From Parashewanella sp049608225 (lineage in GTDB: Bacteria > Pseudomonadota > Gammaproteobacteria > Enterobacterales > Shewanellaceae), in NCBI GenBank assembly GCA_049608225.1, contig JBMYXI010000002.1:1-64000 (forward strand): a stretch of 64,000 bases of DNA. The letters run 5' to 3'. Position numbers and translations under genes: made by a program. Under the pieces are notes generated by a model that saw only the letters and a program-made list of their open reading frames with translations, was not told where the DNA came from and searched no databases. Positions 1-6,542 of the stretch are shown piece after piece. The number at the start of each line of letters is the position of its first letter. Position 1 is the stretch's first letter.

Positions 1-69
1 GCTTGCTAAAATGTGAAACGAAGTGGAACCGAGCAAGCTGTTACGAGTCCGACTTGAAAACCCTTGTTA
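1..69 (-). repeat. Partial integron attC site (left edge)
   Basis: Only one end of this attC is in the window. On the minus strand it opens with a TAACAAG-type core (from 69), and an inner imperfect stem GCTTGCT/AGCAAGC (1-7 and 33-39) is visible. Its interior differs from the other attC sites here, so the cassette beyond it has a different origin. It shows that the array continues to the left. Confidence 0.75.
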
Positions 70-76
70 GTTTACT

Positions 77-358
77 TTACCTGAATTTAGAACCACACTT
101 ATGACATGATTTTGGTCTAATTTCTACGCCTTCGCCGCCCAATGCAACTGGAACAGAGTTGCACTTTGGACACCTATAATACAACCAGATACTAACATTG
201 AAGATTAAAACTCCGACTAATGCACTGTAAAAAGGGTTGAAAATTTCAATGTCAAAATACTGGAGAATAAAACCACTCGAAAAGAACCCAACTGTCAAAA
301 GCAAAATGATATAAAACCGTTTCTGGACAGGCTTAAATTGCTCAGATACATCATCCAT
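77..358 (-). CDS. Integron cassette: small membrane protein with C-terminal zinc ribbon
   Basis: 93 aa; I do not recognise the family. The N-terminal part has two hydrophobic segments (about residues 14-33 and 41-60), followed by a short tail holding CPKC (about 63-66) and CHKC (about 85-88), a CxxC pair typical of a zinc ribbon. The tail probably faces the cytoplasm (inference). It is read in the same direction as every other cassette gene, away from attI, and lies between two attC sites. ATG start; GGAG lies 12 nt upstream, a loose spacing, so the start is moderately sure. Function unknown. Confidence 0.7.
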   Translation of the reverse strand: MDDVSEQFKPVQKRFYIILLLTVGFFSSGFILQYFDIEIFNPFYSALVGVLIFNVSIWLYYRCPKCNSVPVALGGEGVEIRPKSCHKCGSKFR

Positions 359-382
359 AATTGAGTATTACTCCAAGTAAAC

Positions 383-477
383 TAACGCCCGCTTAATGGG
401 CAAATAATGCTTGGCTAAAATATTGAGCGAAGCGAACAAAGCCAAGCATTATTTGTCCACTTTTAAAGCGCTTGTTA
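383..477 (-). repeat. Integron attC site
   Basis: 95 bp imperfect palindrome. On the plus strand it runs from TAACGCCCGCTTAA to AAGCGCTTGTTA. The outer arms carry the inverse core and core sites (RYYYAAC/GTTRRRY form on the minus strand). Inner arms AATAATGCTTGGCT and AGCCAAGCATTATT enclose a short variable centre. It divides the cassette genes at 77-358 and 475-708. Confidence 0.88.
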
Positions 478-708
478 TGTGTATTTGCGATATACAGTTT
501 TAACACGATTTAACACTATTGAATATAATTCTGAATCCATTGTTAAGGGATCAAGACCTTCCGCAATCACAATAGTATTGGCAAATTTTTTGGGCTTTTT
601 AGGAGAATATTTAATTAGCCTTTGCTTCACCAATTTTGGTAAGCAAAAACCTAATTCGGAACATAGCTGCTCTAATAGAGTTTCTAAATCTTTTTCTAGA
701 ATATCCAT
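475..708 (-). CDS. Integron cassette: small soluble protein, unknown
   Basis: About 77 aa from the ATG at 708; an in-frame GTG at 720 would add four residues. It is predicted to be soluble and helical, with an acidic N-terminus (MDILEKDLETLLEQ) and a basic middle (KYSPKKPKK). No family is recognised. The stop codon TAA is supplied by the attC core (475-477), so the reading frame runs exactly into the recombination site. No clear Shine-Dalgarno is seen for either start. A reading frame of similar length exists on the opposite strand but has the wrong orientation for a cassette. Confidence 0.55.
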   Translation of the reverse strand: MDILEKDLETLLEQLCSELGFCLPKLVKQRLIKYSPKKPKKFANTIVIAEGLDPLTMDSELYSIVLNRVKTVYRKYT

Positions 709-721
709 ATTTTGGTACACA

Positions 722-818
722 TAACGCCCTCGTTAATGGGCAAAATTTAGTTGGCTAAACTTAAGCGACGAAGGAGCAAAAAGCCAACTGTATTTTGTCC
801 TTGTTTAACAGCTTGTTA
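722..818 (-). repeat. Integron attC site
   Basis: 97 bp palindrome from TAACGCCCTCGTTAA to CAGCTTGTTA on the plus strand. Inner arms AGTTGGCT/AGCCAACT are conserved; the centre is variable. It separates the cassettes at 475-708 and 816-1223. Confidence 0.87.
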
Positions 819-1223
819 TATGGCATTTACCCAAATATTTAAAGCTCCATTTGAATACACACCACTATCATATTTACACAATGAATTAGTTAATTGCATT
901 AGAGAAACATCATTTAGCTTTATTTTAAAAGGTAAATTCAAATACTCTTGAGATACACAAGACATTCTTAACTGACCAGCCATTTCATCTAACCAACAGT
1001 AAAACTTTTTGGAATTACCTTTATTAGATTCCGCATACAATATCGAGCAGCTATTTAAAAAATTATGCAAAAGCTCTACATTTACCGCAGATGCAATATC
1101 TTCAGTAAAGCTGAAAGCAGTCATATTTCCTTGCGCTTCGATGTTTATATCATTGCTTTCTTGAAGTTGAATTGGTTTCTCAATTTCGCTAAACCAATTT
1201 TGAATTATCTCGATACTATCCAT
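816..1223 (-). CDS. Integron cassette: unknown soluble protein
   Basis: 135 aa and acidic overall, with no signal peptide or membrane segment and no recognised family. The ATG at 1223 lies 7 nt inside the cassette boundary, so there is little room for a Shine-Dalgarno; translation may begin leaderless or depend on a transcript from upstream cassettes. The stop codon lies in the attC core at 816-818, as in the neighbouring cassette. Composition (many S, N, L) is in keeping with the AT-rich cassette DNA. Confidence 0.62.
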   Translation of the reverse strand: MDSIEIIQNWFSEIEKPIQLQESNDINIEAQGNMTAFSFTEDIASAVNVELLHNFLNSCSILYAESNKGNSKKFYCWLDEMAGQLRMSCVSQEYLNLPFKIKLNDVSLMQLTNSLCKYDSGVYSNGALNIWVNAI

Positions 1224-1229
1224 GCCATA

Positions 1230-1321
1230 TAACGCCGCATTAACGGGCGTAAAATTGTTGGCTATAATTTGCGACGCAGGAGCAAAGCCAACGATTTTGC
1301 GTCCTGTTGAATGCCTTGTTA
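1230..1321 (-). repeat. Integron attC site (near-twin of the one at 1755)
   Basis: 92 bp palindrome from TAACGCCGCATTAACGG to GAATGCCTTGTTA. By eye it differs at only two positions from the attC at 1755-1846, which suggests that these two neighbouring cassettes share a recent source. Confidence 0.9.
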
Positions 1322-1330
1322 GTGCCGAGT

Positions 1331-1735
1331 TTATGCAGCATTATTTTTCTTGCCTATTTCAGGCTCAGCATTCATTGCATTACTTTTGGTTACGATATCT
1401 TTATATTTATCCATCATTGTTACAATTGCTGATTTTTCAGTGTCAATTGTACCTTCGAGAGCACTTGTTAAGCCTGCTATTTCGCTAGCATCATCTCTTG
1501 CCCTAATGGATAGTTTTGCTATTTCCCAATTTTCAGGCGTTTCTGGTGTTTGTAACAATGATATTTGGTTTTGCCAAGTCTGTTGCTTTTGGCTAGCTAC
1601 TGCATTGATACCTGCCAATATGTATTGGAGTTCGTTTTTGCGTTTTTTACTTTCATTTATTACAGCCGTTTGGTAAACGGCGATAACAGTACCGATAATA
1701 CCAACAGCTAAACTTACTATTTCACTGAACTCCAT
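1331..1735 (-). CDS. Integron cassette: membrane-anchored helical protein
   Basis: 134 aa. One N-terminal hydrophobic segment (about residues 7-24, VSLAVGIIGTVIAVYQTAV) is followed by a long hydrophilic, probably coiled-coil region. This is the layout of a single-pass protein with a cytoplasmic or periplasmic helical tail. GGAG lies 6 nt before the ATG, a good start signal carried inside the cassette. No family is recognised. The two flanking attC sites are almost identical, so this cassette could be excised as a unit (inference). Confidence 0.72.
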   Translation of the reverse strand: MEFSEIVSLAVGIIGTVIAVYQTAVINESKKRKNELQYILAGINAVASQKQQTWQNQISLLQTPETPENWEIAKLSIRARDDASEIAGLTSALEGTIDTEKSAIVTMMDKYKDIVTKSNAMNAEPEIGKKNNAA

Positions 1736-1754
1736 TTAATACTCCATTAGGCAC

Positions 1755-1846
1755 TAACGCCGCATTAACGGGCGGAAAATTGTTGGCTACAATTTGCGAC
1801 GCAGGAGCAAAGCCAACGATTTTGCGTCCTGTTGAATGCCTTGTTA
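1755..1846 (-). repeat. Integron attC site (near-twin of the one at 1230)
   Basis: 92 bp palindrome from TAACGCCGCATTAACGG to GAATGCCTTGTTA, with the same length and almost the same sequence as the site at 1230-1321. Confidence 0.9.
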
Positions 1847-1874
1847 TACGTTTTGGCTGATTAACCTTTTGATA

Positions 1875-2156
1875 TTAATTGCTTAATTGTTTGTGTGAGC
1901 TGTAAATATGCTGAGAATTGTTGCCATTTACTAGATAGGCATCCATTTCAACAGATAGCAATTTTGATAATGGTTTAATTTGTAGAAAACCAGCATCACC
2001 TAAGTTTGCAGATAATAACGATTTATTACCTTTAGCAACCATTGTTTTATCAGTGTCTCTCAGGTTGCCATCAACATACAATTTAGCTCCACTAAACCAA
2101 GAATTAGTGATGGTTACATTGTGACCCTGGATATTAAATGCAAATGTTTTTCTCAC
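1875..2156 (-). CDS. Integron cassette: unknown beta-rich protein (GTG start)
   Basis: 93 aa from a GTG at 2156, chosen because GGAGGT lies 4 nt upstream (2161-2166). The longer in-frame start (TTG at 2204) would fall inside the attC site. The product begins VRKTFAFNIQGHNVTITNSW and is rich in predicted beta strands. It resembles a small beta-sandwich or double-stranded fold, but I cannot place it in a family. No signal peptide is seen. Confidence 0.68.
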   Translation of the reverse strand: MRKTFAFNIQGHNVTITNSWFSGAKLYVDGNLRDTDKTMVAKGNKSLLSANLGDAGFLQIKPLSKLLSVEMDAYLVNGNNSQHIYSSHKQLSN

Positions 2157-2183
2157 CAGTACCTCCGTATTCTGATAAACGTA

Positions 2184-2275
2184 TAACGCCCGCTTAACAG
2201 GCAAATACTGGTTGGCTATAATCCGAAGCGCAGCGTAGGAGCCAACCAGTATTTGTCCTGTTGAAGCGCTTGTTA
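2184..2275 (-). repeat. Integron attC site
   Basis: 92 bp palindrome from TAACGCCCGCTTAACAGG to TTGAAGCGCTTGTTA. Inner arms ATACTGGTTGGCT and AGCCAACCAGTAT are perfectly complementary. The centre carries the asymmetric TCCGAAGCGCAGCGTAGG. Confidence 0.9.
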
Positions 2276-2280
2276 TGTTT

Positions 2281-2619
2281 TTAGTTGATATACCAAAAAG
2301 CTACATATAGAAGCTGGATAACTACCAAAAATTTAAAAATGTAAGCATAAATATTTAACTTTTGATCACTAAGTTGTTCATGCTTATTTGTCCATACAAT
2401 ATAAAGCAATGCAAAAGGTATTGTAATATTTCTTAGCATTACGCTATCTGAGTCAATGAACTTTCTATAAAAACGATAAAAGTTAAACCACAACCTGAAT
2501 TGAAAAAGCATAAGAGGAACCGCATCTAAACCAGCAAAAAATAGAAACTGGTTAAACTTGCTTGATGTGAACCACAAAATAACTTTATCAATATACTCAA
2601 AAATCAAAATGCTACTCAA
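2281..2619 (-). CDS. Integron cassette: small polytopic membrane protein
   Basis: 112 aa, very hydrophobic and aromatic. Two or three membrane segments are likely (about 20-45, 60-76 and 90-110). No family is recognised; the general shape (short amphipathic leader, several helices, no soluble domain) does not predict a function. The start is uncertain: the longest frame begins with TTG at 2619, with no ATG close by and only a weak upstream AAG-rich stretch. Confidence 0.6.
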   Translation of the reverse strand: MSSILIFEYIDKVILWFTSSKFNQFLFFAGLDAVPLMLFQFRLWFNFYRFYRKFIDSDSVMLRNITIPFALLYIVWTNKHEQLSDQKLNIYAYIFKFLVVIQLLYVAFWYIN

Positions 2620-2636
2620 CTTATTGATTTAAAACA

Positions 2637-2730
2637 TAACGCCCAATTAACGGGCAAATGGTGTTTGGCTAAAATTTTGGAACGCAGTGACAAAAGCCAA
2701 ACAGTATTTGTCCTGTTGAATTGCTTGTTA
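2637..2730 (-). repeat. Integron attC site of the first cassette
   Basis: 94 bp palindrome from TAACGCCCAATTAACGGG to TTGAATTGCTTGTTA, with inner arms GTTTGGCT/AGCCAAAC. It closes the cassette nearest attI. Confidence 0.89.
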
Positions 2731-2735
2731 TGTTT

Positions 2736-2984
2736 TTACTTTAACTTTTGAACTACTAAATTTTTTAGATTTTCACAACAACCTGAAACTTCAAATGAAA
2801 GGCTTTCGAGATTCCGACCTTTAACAACTATTTCAGGCTGTTGATTATGCTCTGAGCATCTAAGGGTACCTACACTTTTTTTGATTGAATCTTCGATTCC
2901 AGATAAAACAGCGGCCTCAAGCATATTAGATACATTTTTCGGATTTACTTTTCGACCATTAACTTCAAAACTCAATTTCATCAT
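2736..2984 (-). CDS. First integron cassette: small unknown protein
   Basis: 82 aa, soluble. It has two similar strands (LSFEVNGRK near the start and LSFEVSGCC near residue 62) and Cys43, Cys69 and Cys70. No family is recognised. GGAAGG lies 5 nt before the ATG at 2984 (8 nt before the second ATG at 2981), a strong start inside the cassette. As the attI-proximal cassette it is the one most likely to be expressed from Pc, and in a working integron it is the most recent arrival (family knowledge). Confidence 0.68.
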   Translation of the reverse strand: MMKLSFEVNGRKVNPKNVSNMLEAAVLSGIEDSIKKSVGTLRCSEHNQQPEIVVKGRNLESLSFEVSGCCENLKNLVVQKLK

Positions 2985-3000
2985 TTGTACCTTCCCTGAA

Positions 3001-3060
3001 ACATAACAGCTTATTAGACGGAAATAGTCCTTGTTTCTACAAGCACGCTACCGCCTACTA
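3001..3060 (-). other. attI recombination region
   Basis: On the minus strand the junction of integron platform and first cassette reads GCTGTTATGT, with the core GTTATGT at 3001-3007 matching the GTTRRRY core of attI and attC sites. The adjoining platform DNA (to about 3060) is not palindromic, unlike attC. The outer limit of attI cannot be fixed by eye. Confidence 0.65.
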
Positions 3061-3095
3061 ACTTAAATTAATATGTGGCTAAAATAACGATTATT

Positions 3096-3125
3096 ATTAT
3101 AAAAATCAATAACTATTACTGTCAG
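3096..3125 (-). promoter_or_regulatory. Candidate cassette promoter Pc
   Basis: Minus strand: CTGACA (-35; 3125-3120), an 18 nt spacer and a perfect TATAAT (-10; 3101-3096). Transcription would start near 3089 and run through attI into the first cassette at 2984. Position and direction fit a Pc. The strong -10 with a one-mismatch -35 suggests a moderately active promoter (inference). Confidence 0.6.
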
Positions 3126-3171
3126 TCATCATGACGAAAAATGAACGATAGAAGGAATAATTCCTCTTTTG

Positions 3172-3200
3172 TTGTAGAAAGGAGGAATTAGTACGATACT
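3172..3200 (+). promoter_or_regulatory. Candidate intI promoter
   Basis: TTGTAG (3172-3177), a 17 nt spacer and GATACT (3195-3200) form a modest sigma-70-like promoter. The -10 overlaps the LexA box, so a bound repressor would block it. Confidence 0.45.
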
Positions 3201-3214
3201 GTACAAACACACAG
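3199..3214 (+). promoter_or_regulatory. LexA (SOS) box upstream of intI
   Basis: CTGTACAAACACACAG matches the gammaproteobacterial LexA consensus CTGT-N8-ACAG with both half sites perfect. It sits 19 nt before the intI ATG and overlaps the predicted -10. SOS control of integron integrases through such a box is established for Vibrio and for class 1 integrons. Confidence 0.85.
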
Positions 3215-3233
3215 TCAAAATAAGGGCGATTTT

Positions 3234-4202
3234 ATGTCTGGTTCTCCCTTCCTTCGTTATATTTCTGAAATCATGACAACCCGTCACTATGCTAAAAGAA
3301 CAATTGAAACTTATCAGCATTGGATCAAAGGCTTTGTTCATTTTCATAACAAACAGCACCCCTCGAAGTTGGGCACGGCTGAAGTTGAACAGTTTCTCAG
3401 CTATTTAGCCAATTCAAAAAATGTTTCACCATCCACGCAAAAAGTCGCACTAAACGCGCTTAATTTTTTATACAAAGAGATATTGGCAATGCCATTAACA
3501 CTCAATTTAGAATTTCATCGGGCTAAAAGGGCGACTAAGCTACCTGTGGTATTAACACCAGACGAAGTTTCTGCATTATTGAAAAGCGTTCATGTAAACA
3601 GGAGCTTAATAGTAAAATTGCTTTACGCTAGCGGTCTACGTTTAATGGAAGCAGTTAGGCTAAGGGTCCAAGATATCGACTTTGACTACAATTCCATTTT
3701 AGTTTGGAACGGAAAAGGCGGTCGCCATCGCAGAGTAACTTTAGCCAAAGAGCTTGTTGCGCCTTTAAAGCAACAAATCATGCATGCGCAAAGCTTCTTT
3801 GATATCGATAGTAAATTAGAGAACTACCAAGGTGTGTGGCTACCTTATGCATTATCGACAAAATATCCGAAAGCACCATTTAGTTTTCAATGGCATTACT
3901 TATTTCCATCGAATCGATTATCTGTGGAACAATCTAGCGGTAAGATGCGACGTCATCATATTGATGAAACCTCGGTTAGAAAGGCAGTTAAAGCAGCCGC
4001 AAGTAAAATAGGCATAAATAAAGAGGTGAATTGCCATACGCTTAGGCATTCTTTCGCTACGCATTTACTTCAACGTGGCGCTGATATTCGAACAGTACAA
4101 GAACAACTTGGTCATTCAGATGTACGAACAACACAAATTTATACTCATGTGATCCAAGCAGGAGCGAGTGGTGTAAGAAGCCCTTTCAGTGATCTTAGAT
4201 AG
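3234..4202 (+). CDS. intI: Integron integrase IntI (tyrosine recombinase)
   Basis: 322 aa. It catalyses attI x attC and attC x attC recombination, capturing and shuffling cassettes. Tyrosine recombinase residues are all present: Arg136 (ASGLRLMEA), His268 and Arg271 (CHTLRHSF), His294 (QLGHSD) and Tyr303 (QIYTHV). The extra segment that separates IntI from XerC/D is seen at about 201-225 (LPYALSTKYPKAP...WHYLFPS). The length is typical and there is no frameshift, so the enzyme looks functional. It is divergent from the cassette array, with a LexA box in front. The xerC at 52055 is the housekeeping relative. Confidence 0.97.
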   Translation: MSGSPFLRYISEIMTTRHYAKRTIETYQHWIKGFVHFHNKQHPSKLGTAEVEQFLSYLANSKNVSPSTQKVALNALNFLYKEILAMPLTLNLEFHRAKRATKLPVVLTPDEVSALLKSVHVNRSLIVKLLYASGLRLMEAVRLRVQDIDFDYNSILVWNGKGGRHRRVTLAKELVAPLKQQIMHAQSFFDIDSKLENYQGVWLPYALSTKYPKAPFSFQWHYLFPSNRLSVEQSSGKMRRHHIDETSVRKAVKAAASKIGINKEVNCHTLRHSFATHLLQRGADIRTVQEQLGHSDVRTTQIYTHVIQAGASGVRSPFSDLR

Positions 4203-4460
4203 TGGGACATTCTTTCTTTGTAACAAGTGAGATTATTTACTGAATATCTTAGGCTCACTGTGTATAATTTTACTCAATTTTTATGCGTAATGGGCTATGG
4301 TCGTTGAAAGTACCGTTTACTTTATTACGCTTTTCGAGCCAATACGAATCTATAATCTTAACCTCGGATGTATTAAATATCTGCAATCACTCTTGATTAG
4401 GTGAAATTGCAAAACCAAAACTCGACGAACTTATAGGCATTTCAGAGCATTCTAATTACC

Positions 4461-5471
4461 ATGCAACAAATTGAAAAAATTGGCATTAAGCCAGATACAT
4501 CAAGGGTTTCTATCAATCGAACCTTCAGCATTGCACCTATGCTGGATTGGACTGATCGTCATTATCGGTACATGGCGCGTCTAATGTCTAAACAGGCGTT
4601 GCTGTATACCGAAATGGTAACAACAGGGGCAATCTTACATGGTAAAGGTGATTATCTTGCTTATAACCAAGAAGAGCATCCACTGGCTTTACAATTGGGA
4701 GGCTCGAACTACGAAGACTTATCTAAATGTGCAAAGATCGCCGAGCAACGTGGTTATGATGAGATCAACTTAAATGTTGGCTGCCCTTCTGATCGTGTTC
4801 AAAATGGCCGTTTTGGTGCTTGCTTAATGGGCGAGCCTGAATTGGTAGCTGAGTGCGTAGATGCAATGAAGCAAGAAGTTGATATCCCTATTACGGTAAA
4901 GACCCGCATTGGTATTGACGATCAAGACAGCTATGAGTTTTTGACACAATTTATTGAGACCGTAAAAGATAAAGGTTGTAACGAGTTCATCATCCATGCT
5001 CGTAAAGCATGGCTTCAAGGATTAAGTCCGAAAGAAAATCGGGAAATACCGCCTCTCGATTACGAGCGAGTGTACCAATTAAAGGAAGATTACTCCGATC
5101 TACACATCAGTATTAATGGTGGTATCAAAGATATTGCTGATATGAAAACGCACCTTCAAAATGTGGATGGTGTCATGGTCGGCCGCGAAGCTTATTCAAA
5201 TCCTTACATACTCGTGCAAGTAGATAATGAGTTATGCGGCATGAATAGTCAATCACTCAGTCGAGAAGCGATCGTTGAGCAAATGTTGCCTTACATTGAA
5301 GCACACTTAAAGCAAGGTGGTCGGTTAAATCACATTACGCGTCATATGATTGGCTTATTTCAAGGGCAATCAGGCTCACGTGGATGGCGTCGTCATTTAA
5401 GCGAAAATGCGCATAAACAAGGCGCTGGAATTGACGTAATTTTAGATGCTATGAAAAAGGTGAATAGTTAA
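4461..5471 (+). CDS. dusA: tRNA-dihydrouridine(20/20a) synthase DusA
   Basis: 336 aa. This FMN enzyme reduces U20/U20a in the tRNA D-loop. The TIM-barrel start FSIAPMLDWTDRHYR (22-36), the NVGCPS motif with the probable catalytic Cys108, and the FMN/phosphate-binding DGVMVGREAYSNP segment are typical of DusA rather than DusB or DusC. The first 20 residues are longer than usual, so an internal start is possible. dusA genes are known targets for some integrative elements; here it simply borders the integron platform. A possible weak hairpin (11 bp arms, 5478-5488/5514-5524) follows it. Confidence 0.95.
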   Translation: MQQIEKIGIKPDTSRVSINRTFSIAPMLDWTDRHYRYMARLMSKQALLYTEMVTTGAILHGKGDYLAYNQEEHPLALQLGGSNYEDLSKCAKIAEQRGYDEINLNVGCPSDRVQNGRFGACLMGEPELVAECVDAMKQEVDIPITVKTRIGIDDQDSYEFLTQFIETVKDKGCNEFIIHARKAWLQGLSPKENREIPPLDYERVYQLKEDYSDLHISINGGIKDIADMKTHLQNVDGVMVGREAYSNPYILVQVDNELCGMNSQSLSREAIVEQMLPYIEAHLKQGGRLNHITRHMIGLFQGQSGSRGWRRHLSENAHKQGAGIDVILDAMKKVNS

Positions 5472-5535
5472 TTTAGTTGATAATAAAGCAAATGCTCAAG
5501 TTAATAACTCACTCTTTATTATCACGCATTTCTTT

Positions 5536-5575
5536 TTAGTGAAATTAACTAACACCTGTGGTTAATTTCACCAAC
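5536..5575 (+). promoter_or_regulatory. Inverted repeat, candidate enhancer-binding (PspF-like) site
   Basis: Arms GTGAAATTAAC (5539-5549) and GTTAATTTCAC (5561-5571) are perfectly complementary around an 11 nt centre. The centre lies about 135 bp before the expected start of the sigma-54 promoter, a usual distance for an activator site. Each half (TTAGTGAAATTAACTAA) resembles the PspF consensus TNAGTGTAANTCNCTNA as I remember it. The protein that binds is not encoded here. Confidence 0.5.
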
Positions 5576-5661
5576 TCATTCTGCCCGACTTACTCCACTG
5601 AAAAAAAACAAAGTCGCCATAAGTTACTGACCTTAATAAGTTAAATGCCAAAATTAGAAAG

Positions 5662-5678
5662 TTGGCACAGCCTTTGTA
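5662..5678 (+). promoter_or_regulatory. Sigma-54 promoter of the psp-like operon
   Basis: TTGGCACAGCCTTTGTA matches the -24/-12 consensus TTGGCACG-N4-TTGCA with the required 10 nt between GG (5664-5665) and GT (5676-5677, usually GC). It lies 44 nt before the first gene. The E. coli psp operon is also sigma-54-dependent. Confidence 0.72.
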
Positions 5679-5721
5679 ATAACACAAACGTAATCGTAAC
5701 TTTTGTAAAAGGAATCACATT

Positions 5722-6024
5722 ATGTTTAGTCAATTAAAGTCAAAGTCAACGAAAGGGTTATCAATTATTGCTGTCGCTGCTGGATTAAACTTTCCTGCAC
5801 AAGCGAATGCTGGGATAACGGAGGCGATGCATTCATTAGAGCAAACGATTCAAACTCAAACGGTGAATTTAGTGAGTAAAGCGCAAAGCGAAATTCAACG
5901 TGCAACCCGAACTCAATTGAAAATAATGTTTGAACAACTAAATCTCAACCTTGAGTTGGCGCTTAAGCCTGATACAAAAGAGCAAGGTGGTCAGCTAGCT
6001 AAGTTTGTCGAGGCGCAAAAGTAA
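5722..6024 (+). CDS. Small exported helical protein, first gene of the psp-like operon
   Basis: 100 aa. A signal peptide is predicted (positive LKSKSTKG, hydrophobic SIIAVAAGL, cleavage after Ala30 in QANA-GIT). The mature part (about 70 aa) is one long amphipathic helix rich in Gln, Glu and Ala. GGAATCAC lies before the ATG. The stop overlaps the next start (TAATG). It takes the place that pspA has in E. coli but is not similar to PspA: it is shorter and exported. I do not know the family. The sigma-54 promoter and the PspC neighbour suggest a role in envelope stress (inference). Confidence 0.75.
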   Translation: MFSQLKSKSTKGLSIIAVAAGLNFPAQANAGITEAMHSLEQTIQTQTVNLVSKAQSEIQRATRTQLKIMFEQLNLNLELALKPDTKEQGGQLAKFVEAQK

Positions 6025-6128
6025 TGGCATTTTGGTCAATGAGCTTAGCGACATTACTACTTCTACCTGTTGTCAGTTTCAGTCTGTTTGCAGGCTTACT
6101 ACTATGGATAAAACAGGAGCAATTATGA
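6024..6128 (+). CDS. 34-aa membrane peptide, possibly PspB-like
   Basis: Starts MAFWSMSLATLLLLPVVS and ends LLLWIKQEQL. It has one hydrophobic helix with a short charged tail, like the first part of PspB, which is also encoded just before pspC. Its ATG overlaps the previous stop (TAATG), and its own stop overlaps the next ATG (ATGATG/TGA at 6125-6128), so translation is probably coupled. It lacks the coiled-coil tail of true PspB. Support comes from the tight overlaps rather than homology. Confidence 0.6.
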   Translation: MAFWSMSLATLLLLPVVSFSLFAGLLLWIKQEQL

Positions 6129-6319
6129 TGGAACAATGGCAATACCAAATGAAGCGCTCGCCAAAAATAATTTGTGGTGTTGCAGCTTATCTCGCTCATC
6201 GTTTTGATTGGTCACCTTTATGGACCAGAGCCGTGTTAATTGGCTGTTGTTTAGCAGCTCCTTTGCTTACCCCTCTGGTTTATTTAGTGTTAGCTCAGTT
6301 TGTGGTGGATAAATCGTAA
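6125..6319 (+). CDS. PspC-domain membrane protein
   Basis: 64 aa (63 if the second ATG at 6128 is used; AGGAG lies 5 or 8 nt before these). The PspC core is clear: basic MKRSPK, then ICGVAAYLAHRFDWSPLWTR, followed by a hydrophobic helix to YLVLAQFVV. Known PspC proteins sit in the inner membrane, sense envelope stress and control PspA/PspF; here only the core domain is present, without the long C-terminal part of E. coli PspC. The gene is coupled to both neighbours by overlapping start and stop codons. Confidence 0.85.
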   Translation: MMEQWQYQMKRSPKIICGVAAYLAHRFDWSPLWTRAVLIGCCLAAPLLTPLVYLVLAQFVVDKS

Positions 6320-6429
6320 TGGTGAAGAATACCAGACTAGTGATGTTGAGTTTTTTAGGCGGACTTGGTGGGTGTTTTGCTGCTTGTTTCGCTTTTGGGT
6401 GGCTACTTATTCCTTATATAACAACATAG
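6319..6429 (+). CDS. 36-aa membrane peptide
   Basis: MVKNTRLVMLSFLGGLGGC... ends in WLLIPYITT: a basic start and one glycine-rich hydrophobic helix. The ATG overlaps the stop of the PspC gene (TAATG), the same arrangement as at 6024. No family is recognised. It may act with PspC in the membrane (inference). Confidence 0.55.
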   Translation: MVKNTRLVMLSFLGGLGGCFAACFAFGWLLIPYITT

Positions 6430-6542
6430 AACTTATTGCTCAGCCACATGAGTTTTTTATTCGATTCTGGGCTGATTTTTGGTATTTCGCCTTGGATCAT
6501 CACAATTGTGTTCGTTGGGTAACTTGTGGGGTATTTCACCTT

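Noticed and set aside
479..724. 81-codon plus-strand frame opposite the cassette gene at 475-708
   Set aside because: It runs against the direction of the cassettes, overlaps both attC sites, and the minus-strand product looks more like a real protein.
1350..1676. 108-codon plus-strand frame inside a cassette
   Set aside because: It is a shadow of the minus-strand gene at 1331-1735, which has a good ribosome site and sensible composition.
2157..2204. Longer TTG start for the cassette gene at 1875
   Set aside because: The TTG lies within attC; GTG at 2156 has GGAGGT in front.
4203..4460. Gap between intI and dusA searched for a second attachment site
   Set aside because: No attC palindrome or repeat of the attI core was found.
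5478..5524. 11 bp inverted repeat TGATAATAAAG/CTTTATTATCA after dusA
   Set aside because: AT-only, with a 25 nt loop; too weak to call a terminator, and not attC-like as it lacks the core sites.
6300..6542. Long frame spanning the end of the PspC gene and the 36-aa gene
   Set aside because: Its first part only mirrors the small coupled genes in another frame and reads as unnatural Trp/Phe-rich sequence.
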